Shown here: positions 46,817-59,440 of the stretch, one piece after another | Layout: each line of letters opens with the position of its first letter | Position numbering within the stretch: position 1 is the first letter of the stretch | Origin: Zoogloea sp. | GTDB lineage: Bacteria; Pseudomonadota; Gammaproteobacteria; Burkholderiales; Rhodocyclaceae | DNA: 64,000 bases | Assembly: GCA_016703645.1 (NCBI GenBank) | Contig: JADJBR010000007.1 | Location: forward strand, 434,001 to 498,000 | Direction: 5' to 3' | Notes under the pieces: generated by a model | Databases searched by the model: none | What the model was told of the DNA's origin: nothing | What the model saw: only the letters and a program-made list of their open reading frames with translations | Program-made: the position numbers and the translations under genes

Positions 46817-47380
46817 ATGGAGTCCTGCTTGAGAACACCCGTTCTACTGTTGTCCATGGCGGCGTGCATTGCCCTGCTGTCTTCCGGCGGCGCATCAGCG
46901 CTGCCCCCCTCCCAGTCCGGGGGTGGCCTTGGTGCCGTGCCAGGATCGGCGTCACCCTTTGGTGGGGCGCGTGCCCCGGGTCAGGTCGGTGTGCGCCCGG
47001 AGAGCCTGCGGAGACCTTCATCAACCCTGTGCGGGCCAGGCAACCGTCCGGGCAACAGCATGGCCACCACACGTCGTGATCCGTCGGGGCGTATCCACAT
47101 CTCCGGCGATTCTGCCTCGCCGAGCAACCGCAACGGCAACGTCTATAACTGCGCAGGCAAAGGTGGCAGCGGCAAGATCCGCGCCAATGCGGGCGCAGGC
47201 AAAGCCAAGTCGGCTTACAACGCACGCACCAACACCCTCAACGCGGCAACCGACGGGTATGTGAATCGCTCGGCCACCAGCTCGATGATGCCGCGCAAGA
47301 CTCCGTCGATGTACGACCCCGCCACCGGCGTACTCCGGCCCTCGCGCAAACTCAACGCCTACGAAATCTACCAGCGGTAA
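46817..47380 (+). CDS. secreted low-complexity protein of unknown function
   Basis: 187 residues from ATG at 46817 (an earlier in-frame Met 14 codons upstream is less likely since the signal peptide begins here). The signal peptide (PVLLLSMAACIALLSSGGAS) is followed by a Gly/Ser/Ala/Pro-rich then Asn/Ala/Lys-rich region (AGAGKAKSAYNARTNTLNAA) with one Cys pair (TLCGPG and VYNCAG). No domain recognised. It is divergent from the ODP gene and convergent with htpG. Confidence 0.65.
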   Translation: MESCLRTPVLLLSMAACIALLSSGGASALPPSQSGGGLGAVPGSASPFGGARAPGQVGVRPESLRRPSSTLCGPGNRPGNSMATTRRDPSGRIHISGDSASPSNRNGNVYNCAGKGGSGKIRANAGAGKAKSAYNARTNTLNAATDGYVNRSATSSMMPRKTPSMYDPATGVLRPSRKLNAYEIYQR

Positions 47381-47389
47381 ACGAAGCAC

Positions 47390-47452
47390 GGGGGCAGTCC
47401 CTCTCAGGTCTGCCCCCGCCATGCTCCTGCGACCGGAGCCCTGAGGCTCCGG
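47390..47452. terminator. two hairpins between the convergent secreted-protein and htpG genes
   Basis: GGGGGCAG / CTGCCCCC (47390-47397 with 47410-47417) and CCGGAGCC-CTGA-GGCTCCGG (47433-47452) are two inverted repeats in the 82-base gap between converging stop codons. Neither is followed by a clear T-run, so termination is plausible from position but not certain. Confidence 0.4.
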
Positions 47453-47462
47453 AGCAAAGCGA

Positions 47463-49385
<1,923 letters not shown>

Positions 49386-49419
49386 AAAGCTTGCTCCAAG
49401 AGAACCGTTAACGACCCGC

Positions 49420-49447
49420 ATATGGGTCCGCCCTTCCGACTTTCAAG
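49420..49447 (-). promoter_or_regulatory. sigma32 (heat-shock) promoter of htpG
   Basis: On the minus strand CTTGAAA (49447-49441) and ACCCATAT (49427-49420) are 13 bases apart. The -35 matches the RpoH consensus CTTGAAA fully, and the -10 matches CCCCATnT at all but one position. The predicted transcript start is near 49413, about 28 bases before the htpG ATG. The site occupies the region where a longer reading of the divergent kinase gene would start. Confidence 0.75.
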
Positions 49448-49463
49448 CCCTCGCTTCCAACTT

Positions 49464-51284
49464 ATGGAACGACTTCCGCTGTCTTCCTCAATTCTCCCTG
49501 CTGCAAAGCCGTCCGAATCGGAGGCTGCACATGTCACCCGGACCAGCCCATCCCTGCGCCGCTTCCGCTTCGCGGTGTGGCTGGCCTTTGCCCTGCTCGC
49601 CTCGCTGATTGTCGGCGTGGCCCTGTCCCTGATCCGCTTTGACCGGGAGCAAGCCCTGAAGCGAGCGGAGTCCGAACTTCTGAGTCTGACCCGCGTACTC
49701 GAGGAGCACGTGGCACGCAGCTTTGGCGAGACCGAATCCGTCATATCCGAGATTGCTGGTCACGTGGTCCGGCGAGGCGGCCTGGAAGCCTTTGGCGAGC
49801 AGGAGTTGCAGGCCCTGCTGCGCCAGCGGGACGCCAGCCTGCCCGAAGCCGACTACCTGTTTGTCGAGCGGGAAGACGGCAGCCTGGCCGCCGATTCAAA
49901 TAGCCTACCGGAGACCGCTCCGCCCACAGATCGCACGGGTGGCCATAAGCCGGCGATGCCCCAGCTACTGCGCGATGGCGTCGAGATTGGCAGCCCGACC
50001 CGCAGCCCGGCCAGCGGCCAGTGGGTAACGCCCCTCAGCCGGCAGATCTTCGATCCCTCGGGAAAATATCTCGGTACCGCCGGTGCAGCCATGAGCCACC
50101 GTTACTTCGAGGGGGTTTATCAGGAGCTGGACCTTGCCACCCGGGACACGATCCTGATCCTGCACGCGACCCGCGCCATCACCCTCATCCGCCATCCCCA
50201 GGCCGAGGGACAGATAGGCTCCAGCGTTACCGACTCACCGGCCATCGGCGCTGACCTGCAACAGCGCAGCATGATCGTCACGGCATCTACGGCCGCAGAC
50301 CCGGTGGAACGCATCACGGCCTACCGGCGTCTTGCCGACCGTCCGCTGATCGTTGCCACCAGCCGACCGATGGACACTGCCCTCGCCGATTACTACGAAC
50401 ACCGCGATCGCATCCTCGCCGCGGCGGGCGTCATGCTGGCCCTGCTCGGCGCCCTTGCCGTCCTGCTGCACCGGGACACCATGCGCCGGGACACGGAGCG
50501 TGCGGCCCTGGCCGAACTGAACGCCACCCTCGAACAGCGGGTGCTGCAGCGCACGGAAGAGCTTGAACACTCCAACCGCGAGCTGCTCAGCTTCAGCTAC
50601 TCGGTCTCCCACGACCTGCGTGCCCCCCTGCGTGCCATCAACGGCTTCTCCCACGCCCTGGCCGAGGACTACGGTGACCGCCTCGATGAAACCGGGCAGA
50701 GCTACCTGATACGCCTGCGCCGGGCCAGCCTGCGCATGGGCGAGCTGATCGACGAACTACAAAAGCTGGCCAGCGTATCCCGCCACACCCTGCGCATCGA
50801 AAACACCGACGTCAGCGCCATCGCCCATGAGATCCTCGATGAACTGGCCGCCACCAGCCCCGGGCGGGTCGTACAAAGCCACGTGGAGGCCGATCTGAGT
50901 GCCGACGCAGATCCCGTGCTGATCCGCAACGCCCTGCAGAACCTGTTGGCCAACGCGTGGAAGTTCACTCGCGACAGCCAACCTGCACTGATCCAGGTCG
51001 GGGGGCGTCCCCATGGCGATGAAAAGCTCTTCTACGTGACCGACAACGGTATCGGCTTCGACATGGCCCACGCCGCCAAGCTCTTCCAGCCTTTCCAGCA
51101 ACTGCACCGGCGGGATGGCTTCGAGGGCTCGGGGATCGGGCTGGCCAGCGTACGCCGGGTGATCGAGCGCCACGGCGGCACGGTGTGGGCCGAGTCGTCA
51201 CCGGGCACCGGCACGACCATGTTTTTCACGCTGCCCCGTAGCCCGGCGATGGTCCGCCGGCCCAGGGAAAAGCTCAACGCCTGA
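49464..51284 (+). CDS. membrane sensor histidine kinase
   Basis: 606 residues from MERLPLSSS; a Met 14 codons upstream (49422) is possible but lies in the htpG promoter. Membrane helix (FAVWLAFALLASLIVGVALS), periplasmic Cache-like domain (about 60-310, with YLFVEREDGSLAADS), second helix (ILAAAGVMLALLGALAVLL), coiled coil, HisKA of the bacteriophytochrome-type (SYSVSHDLRAPLRAINGFSH) and HATPase_c (QNLLANAWKFTRD, VTDNGIGFDM, EGSGIGLASVRRV). No response regulator gene is adjacent, so the partner and signal are unknown. Confidence 0.88.
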   Translation: MERLPLSSSILPAAKPSESEAAHVTRTSPSLRRFRFAVWLAFALLASLIVGVALSLIRFDREQALKRAESELLSLTRVLEEHVARSFGETESVISEIAGHVVRRGGLEAFGEQELQALLRQRDASLPEADYLFVEREDGSLAADSNSLPETAPPTDRTGGHKPAMPQLLRDGVEIGSPTRSPASGQWVTPLSRQIFDPSGKYLGTAGAAMSHRYFEGVYQELDLATRDTILILHATRAITLIRHPQAEGQIGSSVTDSPAIGADLQQRSMIVTASTAADPVERITAYRRLADRPLIVATSRPMDTALADYYEHRDRILAAAGVMLALLGALAVLLHRDTMRRDTERAALAELNATLEQRVLQRTEELEHSNRELLSFSYSVSHDLRAPLRAINGFSHALAEDYGDRLDETGQSYLIRLRRASLRMGELIDELQKLASVSRHTLRIENTDVSAIAHEILDELAATSPGRVVQSHVEADLSADADPVLIRNALQNLLANAWKFTRDSQPALIQVGGRPHGDEKLFYVTDNGIGFDMAHAAKLFQPFQQLHRRDGFEGSGIGLASVRRVIERHGGTVWAESSPGTGTTMFFTLPRSPAMVRRPREKLNA

Positions 51285-51296
51285 CGCGCTCAGCCC

Positions 51297-51850
51297 TTAC
51301 ACGTAGCGGATCTCCAGCACCTCGATCTCACGCAGGCCCGCCGGACTGGCAAAGCGGATCACGTCCCCCTCCCGCGCTTTGAGGAGGGCCCGGGACAAGG
51401 GCGCGATCCAACTGATTCGCCCCTCGGAGGCGTTGGCCTCATCCACACCCACGATCTGATAGGTCTGCTCGTCCGTCCCGTCGGCATCACAAACGGTCAC
51501 CGTGGCCCCAAAGAAGACTTGCCCGGTGTTCTCCTGGTCCGATGGGGTCACCACCGTTGCGCTTTCCAGACGTTTGATCAGGAAGCGGATGCGTCGGTCA
51601 ATCTCGCGCAGGCGCTTCTTGCCGTAGATGTAGTCGCCGTTCTCTGAGCGGTCGCCGTTGGATGCGGCCCAGCGCACGGTCTCCACCAACTGGGGGCGCT
51701 CGTCCCGAACCACGGTTATCGAGCCCTGCCCGCATCTTCGTAGCCTTTGCGGGTCATGTAATTGCGAGTACCTGGCGGCAAGCTCGGCACACCTGGCAGC
51801 GACTCTTCGTCGTCTTCCTGCTCGTTTTCCTTCACGAAGGCCTTGTTCAC
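51297..51850 (-). pseudogene. greB: transcription elongation factor GreB, disrupted by frameshifts
   Basis: A GTG start at 51850 opens VNKAFVKENEQEDDEESLPG up to TRNYMTRKGY, the normal GreB N-terminus; this frame stops at TAA 51718-51716. The rest (ERPQLVETVRWAASNGDRSE to the end LREIEVLEIRYV) is in another frame. Between them (51739-51702) eight codons of GreB-like sequence (KMRAGLDN) lie in the third frame. The break is best explained by two indels about 25 bases apart with a net change of minus one, plus loss of a usually conserved Glu. Either a true pseudogene or a local sequence error. Confidence 0.8.
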
Positions 51851-51951
51851 CCTGGAGAACTCCGGATCTGCAGAATTGGGGGAGCAAATGTTAGGGGCCA
51901 CCCGCCGGGCTGGCAAGCCGCCGGCAGATGGCCCCACAACTCAAAGACCTG

Positions 51952-52185
51952 TCAATGATAGATCGCGGGCTGGGTCATCAGGGCATCCCGATCTGCGATC
52001 CAGTTTTCGAAGTCATCCATCTGGGTGGCGGAGGCACTCAACTCACGCAACTCCTGACGAAAACGGCGTGCTGCCTCGTCGCGAAAAAGCATCCCGACCC
52101 CTCGCCGTTTATCGATCACCTCGACCGCATCGACATTCGGGTAATCCACCACGTAAAGCACCGGATTGTTGAGCATGATGTTCAT
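51952..52185 (-). CDS. DUF3567 family protein
   Basis: 77 residues: MNIMLNNPVLYVVDYPNVDA, VEVIDKRRGVGMLFRDEAAR, and the C-terminal DALMTQPAIYH. The short acidic helix-rich protein fits DUF3567, a family found in Betaproteobacteria; its function is unknown. It stands alone between the broken greB and the divergent ydcH-like gene; the 158-bp gap upstream holds nothing I can identify. Confidence 0.82.
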   Translation of the reverse strand: MNIMLNNPVLYVVDYPNVDAVEVIDKRRGVGMLFRDEAARRFRQELRELSASATQMDDFENWIADRDALMTQPAIYH

Positions 52186-52344
52186 GGCCGTTCTCCTGAT
52201 TGCTGGGTTTTACCGCGTGGGTACTATCGCTACTGCAGATGGGAACACTGTCGTCGGGTTCAAGTTCCCCGACCGGCGTTGTATTTCGGCGGCCTCACGC
52301 CTAAGATTGGCTGATCCCGCCCCGTCCGCACGCATCAGGCATGA

Positions 52345-52566
52345 ATGACAGCAATAGAACCCGACACCGACGTAACCAGCCTGTCCTCCCGGCTGGCAAC
52401 CTTGTCCACCGAGCATCGGGATCTCGACGCTGTCATTGCCCAGATATCCCACGCACCGCCACCGGGGAGCGAGCTCCTGCTGCGCCGCCTCAAGAAGCGC
52501 AAACTCCTCCTGAAGGACCGTATCGCCATGATCCGGCGCATGCTCGATCCCGACATTCCCGCCTGA
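52345..52566 (+). CDS. YdcH/DUF465 family small protein
   Basis: 73 residues, predicted helical hairpin: LSTEHRDLDAVIAQISH, ELLLRRLKKRKLLLKDRIAM. The LKKRKLxLKD pattern is the hallmark of YdcH/DUF465 proteins, whose role is not known. It precedes metY by 33 bp in the same direction. Confidence 0.88.
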   Translation: MTAIEPDTDVTSLSSRLATLSTEHRDLDAVIAQISHAPPPGSELLLRRLKKRKLLLKDRIAMIRRMLDPDIPA

Positions 52567-52599
52567 ACCCCCTTTCATCCGCAGCCGACCCGACCACGC

Positions 52600-53904
52600 A
52601 TGCCCATTCACCGTAACGCCGGGGCCGACACGCTCGCCCTGCACGCCGGCCAGACCCCCGACCCGGTGCATCACTCCCGCGCCACCCCGATCCACTTCAC
52701 CACCAGCTACGTCTTCGAGGACAGCGAGCACGCCGCAGCCCTCTTCAATCAAGAGCGGGCCGGACACGTTTACTCGCGCATCTCCAACCCCACAAATGCC
52801 GTCCTGGAAGAGCGGATCGCCGCGCTTGATGGTGGTGTGGGTGCCATTGCCTGCGCCAGCGGCCAGGCCGCCCTGATGCTCGCCATCACCACGTTGATGG
52901 GCAACGGCGGACACATCGTGGCCTCGCGCTCCCTGTATGGCGGCTCCCACAACCTGCTGGGCTATACCCTGCCCCGTTTCGGCATCCGGACCACTTTCGT
53001 TCCTGCCGGTGACCTCCAGGCCTGGCGCGATGCGATCCGCCCGGACACCCGCCTGCTCTTTGGTGAGTCCATCGGCAACCCGGGCCTGGAGGTTCTGGAC
53101 ATTCCGGCCATCTCGGCCATTGCCCACGACGCCCGCGTGCCGCTGCTGGTGGATGCCACCCTGGTCACCCCGATGCTGCAATGCCCCCTTGATCTGGGCG
53201 CTGACCTGGTCATGCACTCCGCCACCAAGTACCTGGGCGGCCACGGCGTGGCCATCGGCGGCCTTCTGGTCGATGGCGGCAGCTTCGACTGGGAAGGCTC
53301 CGGCGGCAACTTTCCGACCCTGACCGAACCTTACGATGGCTTTCACGGCATGGACTTCGCCGAAGAGTCACCCATCGCCGCCTTCCTGCTGCGGGCCCGC
53401 CGCGAAGGCCTGCGTGACTTCGGTGCCTGCCTGTCGCCCATGAACGCCTTCCAGATCCTGCAGGGCATGGAAACCCTGGGGCTGCGCATGGACCGTCACG
53501 TGGACAACGCGCGCCAGCTGGTGGCCCATCTGGTCAAGCATCCGCTGGTCGAGTCGGTCTCCTGGCCCGAGCTCGACAGCCATCCCGACCACGCCCTGGC
53601 CGCCCGCCTGCTGCCCAAGGGCTGCGGTGGCGTGTTCAGTTTCAGCCTCAAGGGTGGGCGGAAGGCCGGCATGGCGTTCATCGAGGGCCTGCGCCTGTTC
53701 TCCCACCTGGCCAACGTTGGCGATGCAAAATCCCTCGCCATTCACCCGGCCAGCACCACCCACTTCCGCATGTCCCCGGAGGCCCTGCTGGCGGCCGGCA
53801 TTACGGAAGGCACGATCCGCCTGTCCACGGGGCTGGAAACCGTTGCCGACCTGATCGAAGATCTGGATCGCGGCCTCCATGCCGCCCAGAAAGCCAACGC
53901 CTGA
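52600..53904 (+). CDS. metY: O-acetylhomoserine sulfhydrylase / aminocarboxypropyltransferase (MetY-like)
   Basis: 434 residues, Cys/Met metabolism PLP enzyme: TLALHAGQTPDPVHHSRATP, YSRISNPTNAVLEERIAALD, SGQAALMLAI, PLP lysine in MHSATKYLGGHG, and the C-terminal IHPASTTHFRMS and IRLSTGLETVADLIEDL. The length of about 430 and the inserted region after the lysine (FPTLTEPYDGFHG) fit MetY (O-acetylhomoserine) more than MetZ/MetB. It makes homocysteine directly from sulfide in the methionine pathway. Confidence 0.93.
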   Translation: MPIHRNAGADTLALHAGQTPDPVHHSRATPIHFTTSYVFEDSEHAAALFNQERAGHVYSRISNPTNAVLEERIAALDGGVGAIACASGQAALMLAITTLMGNGGHIVASRSLYGGSHNLLGYTLPRFGIRTTFVPAGDLQAWRDAIRPDTRLLFGESIGNPGLEVLDIPAISAIAHDARVPLLVDATLVTPMLQCPLDLGADLVMHSATKYLGGHGVAIGGLLVDGGSFDWEGSGGNFPTLTEPYDGFHGMDFAEESPIAAFLLRARREGLRDFGACLSPMNAFQILQGMETLGLRMDRHVDNARQLVAHLVKHPLVESVSWPELDSHPDHALAARLLPKGCGGVFSFSLKGGRKAGMAFIEGLRLFSHLANVGDAKSLAIHPASTTHFRMSPEALLAAGITEGTIRLSTGLETVADLIEDLDRGLHAAQKANA

Positions 53905-53915
53905 GCCCCCTGCCG

Positions 53916-54737
53916 ATGACATTCAGCCCTACCCCCTACTGCTACACCGGCGGCCGCAAGACAGAGTCCGGCCGCCCGACAATCCTCTTCATCCACGGTG
54001 CGGGACACGATCACAGTGTCTGGACACTGCAGAGCCGTCACTTTGCCTCCCACGGCTGGAACGTGCTCGCCCCTGATCTCCCGGGCCACGGCCGCAGTCC
54101 GGGGCCGCAGCTTGAGAGCATCGAGGCGCTGGCCGACTGGGTGCTCGATTTCGCTGCCAGCGTGGGCATTGAGCACGTTGCGCTTGCGGGTCACAGCATG
54201 GGCTCCCTGGTGGCCCTGGAGGCTGCCGCCCGGGCTCCGGCGCGCGTCACACACCTTCTGCTGATTGGCTCCGTGGCGCCCATGCCCGTGGCCCCCCCTT
54301 TGCTTGATGCCACCTTGAGCAACCGGGACCGTGCCCACGCCATGATCAATCAGTGGTCCTACGCACCCCGCGCCCAGCTAGGTGCCAGCAGCATTCCCGG
54401 AATCAACCTCACGGCGCTCAATGAACGATTGATGCAGCGCCAGGCGGCCGGGGTGCTGCACAAGGACATGGCGGCCTGCAATGCCTACGTCGGCGGATTC
54501 GAGGCTGCCGCACGGGTCGCCTGCCCCAGCCTGCTGTTGAGTGCGGCCCTCGATCGCATGACCCCCCCCAAGGCCATCACCCCGCTGGCTGCGGCATTCA
54601 CAAGCACGGCCACTGTCCGCAAGCTTGTCATTCCCGGTGCAGGGCATGCCATGATGTCGGAGGCGCCCGGCGCGGTACTCGACGCCCTGTGGAACTTTGT
54701 TGGGGCTTTCCCCTCTTTCGGTCAGGAGCCGCAATGA
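53916..54737 (+). CDS. alpha/beta hydrolase
   Basis: 273 residues. Oxyanion region ILFIHGAGHDHSVWTL, nucleophile elbow ALAGHSMGSLVALEA (Ser), acid in SAALDRMTPPKA and His in IPGAGHAMMSEAP. A cap domain lies between. Substrate unknown. It follows metY by 11 bp, so it could be a homoserine O-acyltransferase-like or esterase gene in the same transcript; the sequence is not that of MetX. Confidence 0.9.
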   Translation: MTFSPTPYCYTGGRKTESGRPTILFIHGAGHDHSVWTLQSRHFASHGWNVLAPDLPGHGRSPGPQLESIEALADWVLDFAASVGIEHVALAGHSMGSLVALEAAARAPARVTHLLLIGSVAPMPVAPPLLDATLSNRDRAHAMINQWSYAPRAQLGASSIPGINLTALNERLMQRQAAGVLHKDMAACNAYVGGFEAAARVACPSLLLSAALDRMTPPKAITPLAAAFTSTATVRKLVIPGAGHAMMSEAPGAVLDALWNFVGAFPSFGQEPQ

Positions 54738-54791
54738 TCTGATCCTGCCCTGCCAGCCATCACCTTCAAAAAACGATAATGGAGACACACC

Positions 54792-55586
54792 ATGGCTCAG
54801 CACCCTAGCCCCGCAGACGAACAGGCCGGAGCCGGCCTGCCCTTTCCGACCATTCGCAACGTCGGCTTGGGCGCCCCCTTCCGCTGGATTGCCCGCGGCT
54901 TTTCCGATCTCAAGGCCTGCCCGACAGCCAGTCTGTTCTATGGTTTCTGCTTCACGGGAATGGGCTTGCTGGTCACCTTTGTATTTGAGCACGCCTACCA
55001 ATACACCTCGGCCGTTACCACGGGCTTCCTGCTATTGGCGCCATTCTTTGCCATGGGCCTCTACGAGCTGTCCCGGCGGCGAGAGCTCGGAGAGGCCTGT
55101 GCGCTGCTGCCGACGCTGACCGTATGGCGTCGCAATGCCGGCAACATTGCTGTCTTTGCGGCAGTGCTGACGGTCATCTTCCTGATCTGGGCAAGGGCCT
55201 CGCTGGTGGTCTTCGCCATCTTTTACACCAAGGAGATGCCGAATCTCAGCGGCTTCCTGTCCCAGGTCGTGAGCTTGGAGAACCTCGAGTTCCTGCTGGT
55301 CTATTGCTGTGTCGGCTTCGTCTTCGCCCTGCTCGTGTTTGCGGTCAGCGTCGTGTCCATCCCCTTGATGCTGGATCGCAACCAGGACGCGGTCACCTCC
55401 ATGCTGGCCAGCATTCGTGCGCTGGCCGAGAACCCATTGCCCCTACTGGTGTGGGCCGCCCTGATTGTCGGTCTGACCCTCCTAGGCTTCATGAGCTTCC
55501 ATATCGGCCTGGCCGTGCTCATGCCCGTGGTCGGGCATGCCACCTGGCACGCTTACCGGGAGTTGGTCGAGCCGCTCAAGACCTGA
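54792..55586 (+). CDS. DUF2189 family integral membrane protein
   Basis: 264 residues with about six hydrophobic helices (for example LFYGFCFTGMGLLVTFVFEH, FAAVLTVIFLIWARASLVVF, LLVYCCVGFVFALLVFAVSV). The DUF2189 blocks are visible: FRWIARGFSDLKACPTASL, LLAPFFAMGLYELSRRRE, VSIPLMLDRNQDAVTSM and HATWHAYRELV. Function unknown. Its 3' end overlaps the convergent EamA transporter gene by 34 bases. Confidence 0.9.
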   Translation: MAQHPSPADEQAGAGLPFPTIRNVGLGAPFRWIARGFSDLKACPTASLFYGFCFTGMGLLVTFVFEHAYQYTSAVTTGFLLLAPFFAMGLYELSRRRELGEACALLPTLTVWRRNAGNIAVFAAVLTVIFLIWARASLVVFAIFYTKEMPNLSGFLSQVVSLENLEFLLVYCCVGFVFALLVFAVSVVSIPLMLDRNQDAVTSMLASIRALAENPLPLLVWAALIVGLTLLGFMSFHIGLAVLMPVVGHATWHAYRELVEPLKT

Positions 55587-56443
55587 GTGTGCCCCCTGGC
55601 GAGTGCGATCACGGCTCCGAGCACGAGCATCCCGCCGAGCACCTGGATGACCGTGACCGGCTCATCCAGGAAGACCGCCGCGAGCACGAAGGTGACCACT
55701 GGCTCGAGCGTGGACAGCGTTGCACTGTCCGAGGCACCGAGACGTTTCAGGCCGGCGAAAAAGCCCACCATGGCCAGCACCGTCGATAGCAAAGCGATAG
55801 CCAGAACGCTGCTCCAGCCGACGGCGGACGCAGGGAAGTGCGGCTCTTTCAGCGCAACCCAAACGCCAAACACCGCGGCGGCGGCCAGCATTACCACCGT
55901 GGCAGCGGCCAGAGGATCCTCCTCCTGAAGCACGCGACTGCCGACAAGGATGTAGACCGAATAGATCAACGCTGCACCGATACCCAATGCGATGCCCAGA
56001 GCGCTTCCCGCAAGCCCGGTCCCGATGGTCAGGCCGGTGCCCAAAAGGGCTGTCGCGACAGCGCCTGCCCGCAGGCGGGTCATGGTTTCCCCGAGCAAGG
56101 CCGCTCCGATCAGGGTGACGATGAACGGATAGAGATAGAGCAGCAAGGCCACCAAGCCAGCAGAAGCGTGGTCCAGCGCCAGAAAGAAGCACAGGGATTG
56201 CCCCACGTAGCCCACACCCCCCATGGCCGCCAGAAGCCCCAGTTTGCGCCCGCGTGGCCATCTGCGCCGCGTGCCTCCCATCACTGCTGCCATCACTCCG
56301 CCGGCAATCGCAAAGCGCAGAAAAAGCAGGGCCGAAACGTCCACGCCGTCGGCGCGGGCCAGACGGGCGAAGATCGCCATGGCGCCAAAGGAGGCTGCCG
56401 ACAGGGCTACCAGCGTTGCACCCAACGTGCGTGAATCCATCAT
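55553..56443 (-). CDS. EamA/DMT superfamily transporter
   Basis: 296 residues with about ten membrane helices in two EamA repeats (first with AASFGAMAIFARLARADG, LFLRFAIAGGVMAAVM, LYLYPFIVTLIGAALLGE; second with GIGAALIYSVYILVGSRVL, LEPVVTFVLAAVFLDEPV). A drug/metabolite exporter or permease of unknown substrate. Start chosen at MMDSRTLGA behind a G-rich stretch; a longer in-frame Met at 56494 is possible. Confidence 0.9.
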   Translation of the reverse strand: MMDSRTLGATLVALSAASFGAMAIFARLARADGVDVSALLFLRFAIAGGVMAAVMGGTRRRWPRGRKLGLLAAMGGVGYVGQSLCFFLALDHASAGLVALLLYLYPFIVTLIGAALLGETMTRLRAGAVATALLGTGLTIGTGLAGSALGIALGIGAALIYSVYILVGSRVLQEEDPLAAATVVMLAAAAVFGVWVALKEPHFPASAVGWSSVLAIALLSTVLAMVGFFAGLKRLGASDSATLSTLEPVVTFVLAAVFLDEPVTVIQVLGGMLVLGAVIALARGHTQVLSGSTNSR

Positions 56444-56600
56444 CACCCGCCCCAGGGTTGTGCTGCTGCGAAAAAAGGGAAGGATCGTGCCCACCTACCA
56501 GCCAGTGGTCAAGGACGCCCCGCCTTCCGGGGCTTGCATCTGGGGCCGGTTTGGCCAGAATGGCAATGCAATGCTTGATTGCACCCCGAATGAGGCCTCC

Positions 56601-57314
56601 ATGATCCCTGCCATTGTCCGCCCCCTGGCGCTGCTCACCTTTGCCTTCGCGGCAAACCATGCCCTTGCCGCCGACACACCGGCGCCCCCCGCTCTGCCCA
56701 CCGTCGAGATCTCCGTCGAAAGCAGCCGTAGCGCGCCCAACGACCTGTTCCGCGCCCAGGTCTATGCCGAGGCCACCGACGCCAACCCGGGTGAAGTGGC
56801 CCGCAAGGTCAATACGATCGTGACCCAGGCCATCCAGACCGCCAGGAGCGTGCCTGCAGTGAAAGTCCGCTCAGCCGGAAATTCGACCTACCCGGTTTAT
56901 GGCAAGACCGGTCGTAGCATCGAGGCTTGGCGCATGCGCTCCACGCTGGCCCTCGAAAGCAGCGACGCGGCCGCCCTGTCGGAGTTGCTTGGCAAATTGC
57001 AGCAAAGCATGGCGGTGGCCGGGCTCAGTGCCAACCCCTCCCCCGACACCTGGAAGAAGATCGAGGACGAAACCATTGCTGATGCGATCGGCGCCTTTGA
57101 GGCACGTGCCCGTTTGGTCGCGGGCAGTCTCAAGAAAAAATGGAAGATCAAGCACCTCAGCATCAACACGGGCGGCATGCAGCCCAAGCAAGCAATGCCC
57201 TATGCACGTGCCGCGGCCATGATGGCCGAAGCCTCTCCGCCGCCTGCCCCCATCGAGGCCGGTGACAGCCCGGTGAGCGTCAACGTCAGCGGCCAGATTG
57301 AGCTGATTGAATGA
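56601..57314 (+). CDS. SIMPL domain-containing periplasmic protein
   Basis: 237 residues. Signal peptide ([17 protein letters not shown]) and a SIMPL/DUF541-type domain ([30 protein letters not shown]-like region [26 protein letters not shown]). Function of the family is unclear. The stop overlaps the dtd start (ATGA), so the two are coupled. The long open frame reading in from 56223 is the complement of the transporter gene and is not used. Confidence 0.86.
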   Translation: MIPAIVRPLALLTFAFAANHALAADTPAPPALPTVEISVESSRSAPNDLFRAQVYAEATDANPGEVARKVNTIVTQAIQTARSVPAVKVRSAGNSTYPVYGKTGRSIEAWRMRSTLALESSDAAALSELLGKLQQSMAVAGLSANPSPDTWKKIEDETIADAIGAFEARARLVAGSLKKKWKIKHLSINTGGMQPKQAMPYARAAAMMAEASPPPAPIEAGDSPVSVNVSGQIELIE

Positions 57315-57748
57315 TTGCCCTGATCCAGCGTGTCCTCGAAGCTCGCGTCACCGTGGCCGGGCGTACCGTCGGCGAGATCGGTCCGGGCCTGCTCGCCCTG
57401 GTGGCCGTGGAAAAGCATGACCAGTCAGCCAACGTGGCCCGCATGGCAGAACGCCTGATGGGTTATCGGGTGTTTTCCGACGATGGGGGCAAGATGAACC
57501 GCTCGCTGGCAGATACGGGTGGGGGCCTGTTGCTTGTCTCCCAATTCACCCTCGCGGCCGATACGTCCAAGGGCACCCGCCCGAGCTTCACTCCTGCGGC
57601 CGCTCCGGCCGATGCAGAGCGCCTCTTCGACGAACTCGTCGCTCTCGCCCGCGAGCGCCATCCCACCGTGGCCACCGGAGAGTTCGGAGCAGAAATGACG
57701 GTTTCCCTGGTGAATCATGGCCCGGTCACCCTTCGGCTTACGGCCTGA
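57311..57748 (+). CDS. dtd: D-aminoacyl-tRNA deacylase Dtd
   Basis: 145 residues with the Dtd signatures [38 protein letters not shown] and the cross-subunit Gly-Pro motif [10 protein letters not shown]. It hydrolyses D-amino acids, and glycine mischarged on tRNA-Ala, from tRNA. It starts inside the end of the SIMPL gene and its 3' end overlaps the lipoprotein gene by 32 bases. Confidence 0.96.
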   Translation: MIALIQRVLEARVTVAGRTVGEIGPGLLALVAVEKHDQSANVARMAERLMGYRVFSDDGGKMNRSLADTGGGLLLVSQFTLAADTSKGTRPSFTPAAAPADAERLFDELVALARERHPTVATGEFGAEMTVSLVNHGPVTLRLTA

Positions 57749-58268
57749 ACAATGGGCCGCCGTGGTGCTCGTGGCCGCGCTTGCCGGCTGCAGCCAAACG
57801 CCCATGCGCTCGAGCAGCCCAAGCCCACCTGTACCGGCCCGCACAACACCGCCTGCGGGAGGCTGGATTGCCCTGCCGAGCCATGATCATGCCCAGGAGG
57901 TGGTGCTCTACGCGCTGGGCCTGCTCGATACCGGCTACCGTTTCGGCGGTAAGAACCCGGAAGCGGGCCTGGATTGCAGCGGCATGGTGAGCTATATCGT
58001 CGAACAGGTGAGCGGCCGGAAACTGCCCTACAACGCGGCAGGCATCGCCGAACGCACCCGACCTGTGTCCACCCAGGCCCTCCGCCCCGGCGACCTGGTG
58101 TTTTTCAACACCCTGGGCCGCGCCTATTCCCACATGGGCATCTACATGGGGGACGGAAAATTCATCCACGCCCCCAGCAGCAAGGGCAAAGTGCGGGTTG
58201 ACCGCCTGGACAGCCGTTACTTCTCCGAGCGCTTCGAGGGCGCCCGGACCTTGCTGCCGGATGGTTGA
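57717..58268 (+). CDS. NlpC/P60 family lipoprotein (peptidoglycan endopeptidase)
   Basis: 183 residues. Lipoprotein signal with lipobox ([10 protein letters not shown], Cys25), Pro/Ser-rich linker, then the NlpC/P60 domain: [20 protein letters not shown] (catalytic Cys), [19 protein letters not shown] (catalytic His and third polar His). It should cleave peptide stems of murein from a lipid-anchored position. The start overlaps the end of dtd. Confidence 0.93.
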   Translation: MARSPFGLRPEQWAAVVLVAALAGCSQTPMRSSSPSPPVPARTTPPAGGWIALPSHDHAQEVVLYALGLLDTGYRFGGKNPEAGLDCSGMVSYIVEQVSGRKLPYNAAGIAERTRPVSTQALRPGDLVFFNTLGRAYSHMGIYMGDGKFIHAPSSKGKVRVDRLDSRYFSERFEGARTLLPDG

Positions 58269-58287
58269 GCCCCTCCGGCAGCAAGGA

Positions 58288-59313
<1,026 letters not shown>

Positions 59314-59440
59314 TTACATCTGGAAACGAAATGGGGCAGGAACTTTCTTCCTGCATACATGCACAAAGTAGCAGATGGTGCTGAACCGTCTCCCGCTATA
59401 CCTCCCTGAGCGGGGCCTTGAGCAAGCAAGGCGTTTTTGG

